Part shown: positions 28,994 to 36,840 of the stretch, piece after piece | Position numbering within the stretch: the stretch's first letter is position 1 | How the letters are laid out: each line of letters opens with the position of its first letter | From: Haloarculaceae archaeon H-GB1-1 | Lineage (GTDB): Archaea; Halobacteriota; Halobacteria; Halobacteriales; Haloarculaceae | Direction: 5' to 3' | NCBI GenBank assembly: GCA_029688825.1 | Contig: JARUKX010000001.1 | Location: 182,259-246,258 of the forward strand | Length of the DNA stretch: 64,000 nt | Translations under genes and position numbers: made by a program | The notes under the pieces: model-generated | The model's database searches: none | What the model was told of the DNA's origin: nothing | The model's input: only the letters and a program-made list of their open reading frames with translations

Positions 28994-29755
28994 TCAGCGG
29001 CGAATCGAGACCTCGTCGCCCGCGCCGAGCCCGAAGGTGCGGTCGCCGCGGCCCTGATTCACGGCGAGTTCGACGTTCCCGTGGCTGCCGACCGTGACCA
29101 GATGCTCGCCGGCGTCCACGGCCGCGTACGTTCTGGCGACGGGGACTCGTTCGTAGTTCACTTCGAGGTGCTCTCCGAAGCAGTCCGCGAGCACCTCGCC
29201 GGGGACGTTCGTGATGACGTTTCCGAAGTCGTCGACGACCATGACCTCCCCGTGGATCTCGTCGTCGCCGACGTCCGGCTCCGGGAACGTCAGGTCGACG
29301 GAGGAGTCCGTGCCGGTGAACGTCTCACCCTCCTCGAAGCGGTCCAGCTCGGACTCGTGAATCGCTGCTCCCGTCGGTGCGAAGACGTCCCGTCCGTGGA
29401 ACGTGACGCTGTCCGGATCGCCGTACTCGACGTCGAATATCTCTATCTCTCGGTCACCCGCGAGTTCGCGTGCGACAGGGAGTAGAACGCCGTTGTCGGG
29501 CCCGACGAGGACGTGGTCGCCCGCCCGAACGGCCAGTGCGGCGCGGTCGGTCCCCACACCAGGATCGACGACGACGACGTGGACCGCGGGCGGGAAGTAC
29601 GGAAGGATCTCCCGGAGCCAGAACGCCGCTGTGCGGACGTCCTGCCGGGGGAATTCGTGCGTGACGTCGACGACGCGTGCGTCCGTTTGCTGGTAGATAA
29701 CACCCCGCATTGCCGCCGGGTACGGCCATCCGAAGTCGGAACTCAGCGTGATCAT
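28994..29755 (-). CDS. SAM hydrolase / S-adenosyl-L-methionine hydroxide adenosyltransferase (DUF62)
   Basis: 253 aa. It begins MITLSSDFG, with VVDPGVGT, VGPDNGVL, FHGRDVFAPTGA and VDDFGNVITN, all characteristic of the family that splits S-adenosylmethionine with water into adenosine and methionine. It overlaps nadM by four bases (ATGA), so the two are co-translated; the link between SAM breakdown and NAD synthesis may be adenosine recycling, which is inference. Confidence 0.92.
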   Translation of the reverse strand: MITLSSDFGWPYPAAMRGVIYQQTDARVVDVTHEFPRQDVRTAAFWLREILPYFPPAVHVVVVDPGVGTDRAALAVRAGDHVLVGPDNGVLLPVARELAGDREIEIFDVEYGDPDSVTFHGRDVFAPTGAAIHESELDRFEEGETFTGTDSSVDLTFPEPDVGDDEIHGEVMVVDDFGNVITNVPGEVLADCFGEHLEVNYERVPVARTYAAVDAGEHLVTVGSHGNVELAVNQGRGDRTFGLGAGDEVSIRR

Positions 29756-30264
29756 GAGCCATCGGACCCCGCGACGCGCTGGATGCGTGTGACGCCGTCT
29801 ATCTCGCGGACGACGCCCGCGACGGCCTCCGGAACGCGGTCGGCCCAGCGCTCGCCCTCGACCATCCGCTCGCGTATCTCCGAGCCGGCGAGCCGTTCGC
29901 GGTCGAACATCGTCGACTGGTTCACCTCGATGCCCGCCTCCTCGAACAGCTGGATGACGAGCGGATTGTTCGAGTACGCGACGTCGAAGCTCGGACACAT
30001 GCTCTGGACGTGGCTCACCCACACCGAGTTCCGATTCAGGTCCTCGATGGGGACGACGTACGTCATCAGGTCGAACTCGTCGACCGCCTTCTCGACCATC
30101 ATGATGCGCTCGCCGGCCGTGAACGGGTCGTGTTCCGTGTGTGAATCACCGGCGCTCCCGATACCCAGTACCAGTTCGTCCACCTCACCAGCGATGTGTT
30201 CGACCATCGCGTGGTGACCGTTGTGGTAGGGTTGGAAGCGACCGATGTAGAACCCGCGGGTCAT
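29752..30264 (-). CDS. nadM: Nicotinamide-nucleotide adenylyltransferase, archaeal type
   Basis: Makes NAD+ from NMN and ATP. 170 aa. The HxGH nucleotidyltransferase motif is GRFQPYHNGHH at residues 8-18, and GSEIRERM near 135 is the ISSTxIR equivalent. The ATG at 30264 is chosen because a strong TATA box is centred 26 nt upstream and MTRGFYIGRFQP is the usual opening; an ATG at 30270 would add two residues. Confidence 0.93.
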   Translation of the reverse strand: MTRGFYIGRFQPYHNGHHAMVEHIAGEVDELVLGIGSAGDSHTEHDPFTAGERIMMVEKAVDEFDLMTYVVPIEDLNRNSVWVSHVQSMCPSFDVAYSNNPLVIQLFEEAGIEVNQSTMFDRERLAGSEIRERMVEGERWADRVPEAVAGVVREIDGVTRIQRVAGSDGS

Positions 30265-30285
30265 ACGCATACTGTGAGAGGCATT

Positions 30286-30293
30286 TTTATAAA
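30286..30293 (-). promoter_or_regulatory. TATA box of nadM-SAM hydrolase operon
   Basis: TTTATAAA, a near-perfect archaeal TATA box, centred 26 nt from the nadM ATG at 30264; predicts a leaderless mRNA. Confidence 0.6.
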
Positions 30294-30475
30294 CGCCCCG
30301 GCAGCGGTCGACGGCGACGGTGACCTCGGCGTCCGTGGAGGCGGTCGGCTCAGAGGACGATTACTCGGACCCAACCGAACCGCTATCCGGCGGTTACGGT
30401 GGGGTGGCAAGCACGGACGCGGGGAGAAAGTATATCAGTGGATAGCACTTGGTTTCGGGTGTTACAGACGTTTGT

Positions 30476-32545
30476 ATGAGCGACCCAATGGATACCGACG
30501 ATACCCCGCGGAGGGACCCGGAGGCCACCGAGGAGGCGGACGCCGACTCGCGAGACTCCCCCGTGGATGAGTCGGATACACACACAGAGACCGAGACCGA
30601 ACTCGGAAGCGAGGTCGAAGTAGAGGTCGAAGGCCCGGAAGTCGACGACTCGAAAGAGGACACCCTGCTCGGCGGACTCCAGATCGAGTCCACTGCCGAC
30701 ATCGAGGTCCCCGACCGACTCGTCGACCAGGTCATCGGCCAGGATCACGCTCGGGACGTGGTCCGGAAGGCGGCCAAGCAGCGCCGACACGTGATGATGA
30801 TCGGCTCGCCCGGCACGGGCAAGTCGATGCTGGCGAAGGCCATGAGCCAGCTTCTCCCACAGGAGGAGCTGCAGGACGTGCTCGTCTATCACAACCCCGA
30901 CGACGGGAACGAGCCGAAGATTCGGACCGTTCCGGCGGGGAAGGGCGAGCAGATAGTCGAGGCCCACAAGGAGGAGGCGCGAAAGCGCAACCAGATGCGC
31001 TCGTTCCTCATGTGGATCATCATCGCCATCGTCATCGGCTACTCGCTGCTCATCGCCCAGCAGATCCTGCTGGGCATCCTGGCTGCCGGCGTCATCTACC
31101 TCGCGTTCCGCTACGGGTCTCGTGGTAACGACGCGATGATTCCGAATCTGCTCGTGAATCACGCGAACCAGACGACCGCGCCGTTCGAGGACGCGACCGG
31201 CGCACACGCCGGCGCACTCCTCGGCGACGTCCGCCACGACCCCTTCCAGTCCGGCGGCATGGAGACGCCGAGCCACGACCGCGTCGAGCCCGGTGCCATC
31301 CACAAGGCCAACAAGGGCGTGCTGTTCGTCGACGAGATCAACACGCTCGACATCCGCAGCCAGCAGAAGCTGATGACGGCCATCCAGGAGGGCGAATTCT
31401 CCATCACGGGCCAGTCCGAGCGCTCCTCGGGCGCGATGGTCCAGACCGAGCCCGTCCCGTGTGACTTCATCATGATCGCGGCCGGGAACCTCGACGCCAT
31501 GGAGAACATGCACCCGGCGCTCCGCTCGCGAATCAAGGGCTACGGGTACGAGGTGTACATGGACGACACCATCGAGGACGAACCCGAGATGCGTCGCAAG
31601 TACGCCCGCTTCGTCGCCCAGGAAGTCGAGAAGGACGGCCGTCTGCCGCCGTTCGACGAGGAGGCCGTCGAAGAGGTCATCCTCGAAGCGCGCCGCCGCG
31701 CCGGTCGGAAGGGACACCTCACGTTGAAGCTTCGTGACCTCGGCGGGCTCGTCCGCGTCGCGGGCGACATCGCACGCGCCGAAGACAGCGAGTTCACGAC
31801 CCGCGACGACGTGTTGCAGGCCAAGCGCCGCAGCCGCTCCATCGAACAGCAGCTCGCGGACAACTACATCGAGCGCCGCAAGGACTACGAACTCACCGTC
31901 AACGAGGGCGACGTCGTCGGCCGCGTCAACGGCCTCGCGGTCATGGGTGAGGACTCCGGTATCGTCCTCCCCGTGATGGCCGAGGTCGCCCCCTCGCAGG
32001 GTCCGGGCCAGGTCATCGCGACCGGCCAACTGCAGGAGATGGCAGAGGAGGCAGTCGACAACGTCTCCGCCATCATCAAGAAGTTCAGCGACGAGGACAT
32101 CTCCGAGAAGGACATCCACATCCAGTTCGTCCAGGCCGGCCAACAGGGCGTCGACGGTGACTCCGCCTCCATCACGGTGGCGACCGCCGTCATCTCCGCG
32201 CTGGAGAACATCCCCGTCGAGCAGAACATCGCCATGACCGGCTCGCTGTCGGTCCGCGGCGACGTGCTGCCCGTCGGCGGCGTGACCCACAAGATCGAGG
32301 CCGCCGCGAAGATCGGCCTCGACAAGGTCATCATCCCGGAGGCGAACCTCCAGGACGTCATGATCGAAGAGGAGTACGAAGATCAGATCGAGATCATCCC
32401 GGTCAGGCACATCAGCGAAGTGCTCGAAGTCGCCCTCGCGGGCGAACCGGAGAAGGACTCGCTGGTCGACCGCCTCCGCTCCATCACGGGCCAGGCGCTC
32501 GAACAGCAGGTCAGCCGCGGTAGCGGCAGTCCCAGCCCGCAGTAA
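30476..32545 (+). CDS. lonB: Membrane-anchored archaeal Lon protease (LonB)
   Basis: ATP-dependent membrane protease, essential in the haloarchaea tested. 689 aa. An acidic N-terminal tail (about 75 residues) precedes the AAA+ domain with Walker A GSPGTGKS near 115. Two transmembrane helices (about 180-225, WIIIAIVIGYSLLIAQQILL) are inserted between Walker A and Walker B (GVLFVDEI), as in LonB. The proteolytic Ser is in DGDSASITVA and the Lys in GVTHKIEAAAKIG. The start is the ATG at 30476; a TATA-like TATATC lies near 30431. The next gene follows after two bases. Confidence 0.95.
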   Translation: MSDPMDTDDTPRRDPEATEEADADSRDSPVDESDTHTETETELGSEVEVEVEGPEVDDSKEDTLLGGLQIESTADIEVPDRLVDQVIGQDHARDVVRKAAKQRRHVMMIGSPGTGKSMLAKAMSQLLPQEELQDVLVYHNPDDGNEPKIRTVPAGKGEQIVEAHKEEARKRNQMRSFLMWIIIAIVIGYSLLIAQQILLGILAAGVIYLAFRYGSRGNDAMIPNLLVNHANQTTAPFEDATGAHAGALLGDVRHDPFQSGGMETPSHDRVEPGAIHKANKGVLFVDEINTLDIRSQQKLMTAIQEGEFSITGQSERSSGAMVQTEPVPCDFIMIAAGNLDAMENMHPALRSRIKGYGYEVYMDDTIEDEPEMRRKYARFVAQEVEKDGRLPPFDEEAVEEVILEARRRAGRKGHLTLKLRDLGGLVRVAGDIARAEDSEFTTRDDVLQAKRRSRSIEQQLADNYIERRKDYELTVNEGDVVGRVNGLAVMGEDSGIVLPVMAEVAPSQGPGQVIATGQLQEMAEEAVDNVSAIIKKFSDEDISEKDIHIQFVQAGQQGVDGDSASITVATAVISALENIPVEQNIAMTGSLSVRGDVLPVGGVTHKIEAAAKIGLDKVIIPEANLQDVMIEEEYEDQIEIIPVRHISEVLEVALAGEPEKDSLVDRLRSITGQALEQQVSRGSGSPSPQ

Positions 32546-32547
32546 CC

Positions 32548-33327
32548 GTGCCCGAGTGGGCCGCCTTCGCCGGCCTCACCGGTCTCGTTCTCACCGCTTT
32601 TCTCGCGCTCGCACGCGCCTCGCAGTCGACACTCACCGACAGGACGACCGTCGTCCGACCGCTCGACCATCGCGACCCCGGCGTCGGCGAGTCGACGGAG
32701 ACGGTCCCGCTGGAGCCGCTTCGAGAATCGCTCACACCCGGGCTGTTGCTGGTGAACGTCGCGCTCACCCAGGGGCTGTTCGGCGCGGTCGTCCTCGGTG
32801 GCGTCTTCTACTTCACCATTCCGCTCGCTGCGCTCGGCATTCCTGCGAACCCCCTCGCGGGTCGTCCGGTCCCGCTCGCTCTCGGCGTCGCTCTCGGCGT
32901 CGCACTCTGGCTCGGAAACGAACTGGGAACGCTCGCGGCCGACGCGGGAGGCATCGAGTACGACGAGAGTCTCCGCGACCTCCTGGCGCCCGATACCCTC
33001 CGCGGGTGGCTGGTACTCCTGGTGGCCGTCCTCCCACTGATCGCGGGGGTCGAGGAACTCGTCTTCAGGGCGGCGTTCGTCGGCGCTCTGAGCGTCGGCT
33101 TCGGGGCGTCGCCGTGGGGGCTGGCCGTCGTCTCCTCGGTGGCGTTCGCGCTCGGCCACGGCGCGCAGGGGCCAGCAGGAATCGCCCTCACCGGGTTACT
33201 GGGACTGGCGCTCGCGGCGGCGTTCGTCCTGACCGAGAGCCTGCTCGTGGTGGTCGTGGCCCACTACCTCGTCAACGCGCTCGAACTGACGGTCCACGAG
33301 GGACTTGGCGTCCCGAAGCTGTCGTAG
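32548..33327 (+). CDS. CPBP-family intramembrane glutamic/metalloprotease
   Basis: 259 aa, about seven hydrophobic helices. Family motifs are GVEELVFRAAFVG (EExxxR), FALGHGAQG (FxxxH) and HYLVNALEL (HxxxN). Relatives include Rce1-type CAAX proteases. It starts with GTG at 32548, two bases after the lonB stop, so it is co-translated with lonB and may share protein quality control at the membrane. Confidence 0.88.
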   Translation: MPEWAAFAGLTGLVLTAFLALARASQSTLTDRTTVVRPLDHRDPGVGESTETVPLEPLRESLTPGLLLVNVALTQGLFGAVVLGGVFYFTIPLAALGIPANPLAGRPVPLALGVALGVALWLGNELGTLAADAGGIEYDESLRDLLAPDTLRGWLVLLVAVLPLIAGVEELVFRAAFVGALSVGFGASPWGLAVVSSVAFALGHGAQGPAGIALTGLLGLALAAAFVLTESLLVVVVAHYLVNALELTVHEGLGVPKLS

Positions 33328-33370
33328 CCGAGAAGTGGTCTTTTTCAGGGTTGGCCGTGTCTGAGCGAGC

Positions 33371-33733
33371 ATGACGCGGAAACTGACTGAGGGGCAGACG
33401 GTCCAACGGGGAATCCTGGGCATCTTCGTGCTGTGGCTCGCCCTGTATCTTGCGGCGGTACTGACAGGGAGCGTCTGGGCGGGATTCGCCGCGGACGTGG
33501 TCATCGCGGCGGTGTTGCTCGTCGCCGGCGTCGGCTACCTGACGCTGTTCGACGTCGGTCGCTGGCCGCTCAGGGCGGCCGCGGGACTGTTCGTGGTCGG
33601 TTCGATGGCGACCGCCTATGGCGCGGCGGCGTCCGTTGGGTTCGTCGACCCGTCGACGCAGGTCGTCCTCGTCGGCAACGTCGCGGTTCTGGCGGCGCTC
33701 GCGCTCTACATCTACGACCGGAACGCGAGCTAA
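33371..33733 (+). CDS. Small four-helix membrane protein
   Basis: 120 aa with hydrophobic segments near residues 15-33, 38-58, 66-86 and 97-115 and very few polar residues. Function unknown. A T-run (GTCTTTTTCAGG) about 30 nt before the ATG may be both the end of the lonB unit and the promoter here. Confidence 0.65.
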   Translation: MTRKLTEGQTVQRGILGIFVLWLALYLAAVLTGSVWAGFAADVVIAAVLLVAGVGYLTLFDVGRWPLRAAAGLFVVGSMATAYGAAASVGFVDPSTQVVLVGNVAVLAALALYIYDRNAS

Positions 33734-33854
33734 TCCGGTCTCAGTCATTGGCCTGTGGTTCGAATTGTTCCTTTCCACGGGATTCCACCTGAGATGCGAG
33801 CCTGCGAGAGGTCCAATGGCGGTCTGACAAGCGGGATACAGACGACTCGCTGTC

Positions 33855-33864
33855 TTTTTAATTC
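33855..33864 (+). promoter_or_regulatory. TATA box of the YIP1-like gene
   Basis: TTTTTAATTC centred about 26 nt before the ATG at 33886, at the border where base composition becomes more AT-rich. Confidence 0.5.
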
Positions 33865-33885
33865 TACACGTATTGCTGTGGAAAT

Positions 33886-34497
33886 ATGGCTGCCACAGAC
33901 ATCCTCTTCGACCCAGAGTCGTACTACGCGACCAAACGAACTGAGGTCACCGTTCGAGAACCCGCGTTCTTGTTGCTCGTGATTATCGGAAGTGGCGTTC
34001 TGACTGCCGGCATTCAGACGCAGACCGTCACGGAAACGACCGCCGCCACCGGATCGACGGTGATCCTCGTCGGGGCGAGTTCGGTACTTGCTGCCGTGTT
34101 CGCACCAGTGCTCTCCCTGGTCGGTTACTCAGTGTTGATGTTCGCGCTCGCACGGCTGCAAGGTGGGGTCGGCGGATTCCGTCTCACGCTAAAGTTGGTC
34201 GGACTCGGGTTCCTTCCAAAGGTCCTCGGGAGTCTCTGCGTGCTCGGTGGGACGTTCGTCGCACTCCAGTCGATTCCGGCAGGCATAGAAACGACGACCG
34301 AGTTCGTGAACCGCCTTGAAGCACACCCCGCACGGCGCGTCTCACGAACGCTCAACACGGTTTTTCTCGTCTGGAGTGGATTCCTCTGGATCTTCGCGGT
34401 GAAAAGCGCTCACGAGATAGACCTCAGACGTGCTGCGGTAACTGCCGGCCTCCCCACACTCGCCGGTATCGGACTCGGTGTCGCGTCCCTACTTTGA
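33886..34497 (+). CDS. YIP1-like multi-pass membrane protein
   Basis: 203 aa. It opens with a soluble DPESYYATKR segment typical of archaeal YIP1-domain proteins, followed by about five hydrophobic helices (near 27-45, 58-85, 102-125, 160-175, 185-203). Codon use is less GC-rich than in the flanking housekeeping genes. In bacteria and archaea such proteins are poorly characterised. Its neighbours are a SpoIIM/DUF95-like protein and a Gly/Ala-rich peptide, suggesting a role in export, processing or self-protection. Converges on the SpoIIM-like gene. Confidence 0.72.
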   Translation: MAATDILFDPESYYATKRTEVTVREPAFLLLVIIGSGVLTAGIQTQTVTETTAATGSTVILVGASSVLAAVFAPVLSLVGYSVLMFALARLQGGVGGFRLTLKLVGLGFLPKVLGSLCVLGGTFVALQSIPAGIETTTEFVNRLEAHPARRVSRTLNTVFLVWSGFLWIFAVKSAHEIDLRRAAVTAGLPTLAGIGLGVASLL

Positions 34498-34551
34498 CAC
34501 ACCGGAAAGTGAACACTGCCGGGCGTTCTGACACTGGGACACGATACCGTA

Positions 34552-35160
34552 TCAAAGCGACACCAACTGCGGGGTGAGGTGCAACTCGACGGGTGCGGCA
34601 GTCAGGATGCACAGCACCGCGACAGTCAGGGCCAGCGTTCCGTCTCGAAGCTCGCGTTCCTCGATGGGCTGTTGCCGTCGTTCCAGCAAATATCGCCAGC
34701 CGTTAGCCGCGAATTTCAGACCGATGCCACCTGCAATGAGTAATCCCGGGAGTTCGAAGACACCGTGCGGTGCCACCAAGAGGACGACCTGTGTGGGCGA
34801 AAGTCCACTCCAGAGCAGTGACTTCGCGACCGTCCCGAGCAAGAACCCGTTGTAGAACAGCGCGGACAGTGTCACGGCACCGAGCGTCAGGGCGCCCGCG
34901 ACGAGCACTGCCGTGACCACGAGATTGTGAGTGGCCAGCGTCATGACATCCGGACTCGTGAACGAGAACGGCGTCGAACCGACGCCAGCCGAAGGACGGG
35001 GGCGGTGGACAGCCAGTCCGAGGACGAATCCGCCGAAAAGGACGACTATCGCAAGGACGATACCTCCTTGAAACCGGCTGCAGGCGTCACGAACCCGAGC
35101 GACGCGGCCGCCACGCGACGTCGAACCCCACGGGTCCAGTCCTCGAATCGTATCTCGCAT
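34552..35160 (-). CDS. SpoIIM/DUF95-family membrane protein
   Basis: 202 aa. Core motif PHGVFELPGLLIAGGIGLK (residues near 140-160) and about five hydrophobic helices are diagnostic of the stage II sporulation M/DUF95 family. Such proteins occur in archaea without sporulation, and in Gram-positive circular-bacteriocin clusters as membrane components. The ATG at 35160 is chosen because TTTATTT/TTTAAT boxes lie 24-28 nt upstream; an ATG at 35175 is also in frame. It diverges from the 61-aa membrane peptide gene. Confidence 0.85.
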   Translation of the reverse strand: MRDTIRGLDPWGSTSRGGRVARVRDACSRFQGGIVLAIVVLFGGFVLGLAVHRPRPSAGVGSTPFSFTSPDVMTLATHNLVVTAVLVAGALTLGAVTLSALFYNGFLLGTVAKSLLWSGLSPTQVVLLVAPHGVFELPGLLIAGGIGLKFAANGWRYLLERRQQPIEERELRDGTLALTVAVLCILTAAPVELHLTPQLVSL

Positions 35161-35265
35161 GGCAAAAAATATCATATTGAAATAAATTAAAAATTTCTAT
35201 TTTTGTTAATAAACTAAAATATAGTGTTCAAAATGAATTTATGGGTTTAGAACGTGGGTTTCGGT
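35161..35265. promoter_or_regulatory. AT-rich divergent promoter region
   Basis: 105 bases of strongly AT-rich DNA, quite unlike the rest of the window. It holds TATA-like sequence for the SpoIIM-like gene on the minus strand (35181-35191) and GAATTTATGG (35235-35244), 26 nt before the ATG at 35266, on the plus strand. Confidence 0.5.
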
Positions 35266-35451
35266 ATGGTTCAATCGATGTCCGCGCTGAGCCGAACGGT
35301 GTCCCCGAAGCACATTCTCCTCGGGAGTGTAATCGCATTCGCAGTGAGCGTGAGCGTCTATCGACTGACGGAGAACCAGCCACTGGCACTCGGCGCAGGG
35401 CTTGGGCTCGCATACGGGGTTACGAGAGCCCTTCGTCAGTGGTCTGACTAA
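35266..35451 (+). CDS. 61-aa membrane peptide
   Basis: Short basic N terminus (VSPKH), then two hydrophobic stretches: ILLGSVIAFAVSVSV and the Gly-rich PLALGAGLGLAYGV. The TATA box at 35235-35244 supports the ATG at 35266 over the GTG at 35254. Size, charge and position suit an immunity or accessory peptide of the neighbouring glycine-zipper peptide, but this is inference. No family is recognised. Confidence 0.55.
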   Translation: MVQSMSALSRTVSPKHILLGSVIAFAVSVSVYRLTENQPLALGAGLGLAYGVTRALRQWSD

Positions 35452-35496
35452 TACGATGCGTCGAAAAAATGGGTCGTCAAGTGTCCGGCGTAGGCG

Positions 35497-35820
35497 TTAT
35501 GCGGCGCCAGCAAACGCGCCGATAGCACCGCCTGCGAACGTTCCGACGGGTCCGGCGAGGGAGCCTGCAGTCCCGCCGAGTTGTGCGCCGGCGTACGCAC
35601 CGCCTGCGGCACCGGCGACAGTACCGGCTTCGGCACCGGCGTAGCCGCCGACAGCTCCACAACCCGTTTTCAGGGCACCGTTGTCGGTCACCTGATCACA
35701 CGCGGTGTAGGCGAGGCCCGCCCCACTCCCGCCGAGTCCGGCGACGAGTACGAGAAGAGCGGCGGAGATGGTGAGTCCACGAACGATACGTCGATCGCTC
35801 GAAAGCAGCTTGGCTGACAT
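35497..35820 (-). CDS. Leader-bearing Gly/Ala-zipper peptide, bacteriocin (halocin)-like
   Basis: 107 aa. Residues 9-40 look like a secretion leader: RR at 10-11, a hydrophobic core LTISAALLVLVAGLGG and Ala-Tyr-Thr-Ala before Cys41. A second Cys is at 54. The remaining 54 residues contain 18 Gly and 18 Ala, with repeated GxxxG-type spacing (GGAYAGAQLGGTAG), as in Blp-type class II and circular bacteriocins. Cys41 and Cys54 could form a disulfide. A strong TATA box precedes it. Alternatives are a glycine-zipper membrane-surface protein or a stress peptide. Confidence 0.7.
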   Translation of the reverse strand: MSAKLLSSDRRIVRGLTISAALLVLVAGLGGSGAGLAYTACDQVTDNGALKTGCGAVGGYAGAEAGTVAGAAGGAYAGAQLGGTAGSLAGPVGTFAGGAIGAFAGAA

Positions 35821-35847
35821 ACGGCATCACATAATGTCGCCCAATCC

Positions 35848-35855
35848 ATTATAAA
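35848..35855 (-). promoter_or_regulatory. TATA box of the Gly/Ala-zipper peptide gene
   Basis: TTTATAAT on the minus strand, within very AT-rich DNA, centred about 31 nt before the ATG at 35820; predicts a leader of only a few bases. Confidence 0.55.
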
Positions 35856-35936
35856 TTTATCTCTATAATAGTAAAATATTATATCTGTATTAGTGTACAG
35901 AATAAGGCACTGGGACAGGGATCGACGGAAACACCG

Positions 35937-36395
35937 TCACAGCCCTTCGAGCGAGCGGAGCTTCTGTTCGACGTCGGGCGGTGACGCGCTCGGGCCGTCC
36001 CTGATTCGGTGGTCCGGTATCAGCAGCGGCAGTGGGTTCTCGTCGAGGGCGGTCCGAATCGTAATCATGTCGTCGTCATTCTCGGGGTCGAATCCGGGGG
36101 CCATCCGCGCGAGCTGGCCGCAGTCGGCGCTCTCGCCGTGCGGAATCTCCCGAACCGCCTCCAGGACGGTCCGCTGCTCGGTCGGCATCGTGAGTGCGAG
36201 TTCGACGTCGTCGAAGTCGTCGGCAGTGCCTTCGAGGTAGGCCTCGATGCGGTCCAACAGTGGATGGTCGGGGCCGGCATCGTCGTCGGGAGTCTGTGGG
36301 AACGAGACGGAGATGACCTTGCCCTGTGCCACGCCGAGCTGGACGTGTCTGTCCAGATAGGGGAACTCGCGTGCGTAGATACCCGCGTCTTCCAT
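35937..36395 (-). CDS. MGMT/alkyltransferase-like protein without the acceptor Cys
   Basis: 152 aa. The C-terminal DNA-binding half of O6-alkylguanine-DNA alkyltransferase is recognisable: VREIPHGESADCGQLAR (helix-turn-helix, with the IPxGxxxxYGxLA pattern) and LPLLIPDHRIRDGPS, where the active-site PCHR is PDHR (Asp128). It therefore cannot accept alkyl groups the normal way and resembles alkyltransferase-like proteins that flag damage for repair. The ATG at 36395 fits a TATA-like CTTATTCC 25 nt upstream. Confidence 0.75.
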   Translation of the reverse strand: MEDAGIYAREFPYLDRHVQLGVAQGKVISVSFPQTPDDDAGPDHPLLDRIEAYLEGTADDFDDVELALTMPTEQRTVLEAVREIPHGESADCGQLARMAPGFDPENDDDMITIRTALDENPLPLLIPDHRIRDGPSASPPDVEQKLRSLEGL

Positions 36396-36433
36396 GTCCG
36401 TATCGACGGGTGTGCGGAATAAGAAGGTGTCCG

Positions 36434-36715
36434 TCAGCGGATCTCCAGCCCACCCCGGTCCTGGCTGCCTGCGCCCTCGTCCCATTCCAGTTCGAACTCG
36501 ACGCTGAGTTCGCCAGGCTGGCCGGCCGGCCCTTCACGTTCCGCCTTGACCTCGAACTCCGTCCGGTCGGGGACCTCCAGGGTGATCGATTGGCCGTCGG
36601 CCTCCAGCGTCAACGGCTTGCCGCGTTCGAGCTTGTCGGCGACTGCGCGGAGGTACGCCGCGACGCTGGCTCGGGATTCGTGGCTCTCCGCTTCGAACAG
36701 CACTTCTTCTGGCAT
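36434..36715 (-). CDS. Amphi-Trp domain protein
   Basis: 93 aa. It opens PEEVLFEAESHESRASVAAYLRAVADKLERG, continues with short strands (ITLEVPD, FEVKAEREG) and ends FELEWDEG. This is the small amphi-Trp domain common in haloarchaea; function unknown. The ATG at 36715 gives the normal family start; the longer frame to 36838 is not conserved-looking. Confidence 0.78.
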   Translation of the reverse strand: MPEEVLFEAESHESRASVAAYLRAVADKLERGKPLTLEADGQSITLEVPDRTEFEVKAEREGPAGQPGELSVEFELEWDEGAGSQDRGGLEIR

Positions 36716-36840
36716 GGTCCTACGTAGGGCGGCTGGAGGGATAAGCATACGCGACGGTCCCGGGACCTGAGAGAAGCGTGCGAGCGTCCAACCGAGGAGC
36801 ACGCGGACCGCGTCCTCGACGAGCGGACAGGTGCGCAAGC

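Noticed and set aside
30383..32410. 675-aa minus-strand frame opposite lonB
   Set aside because: Shadow frame; LonB on the plus strand has all catalytic motifs.
33740..33780. tRNA-like GGTTCGAA near a T-rich stretch
   Set aside because: No cloverleaf can be folded from the flanking bases.
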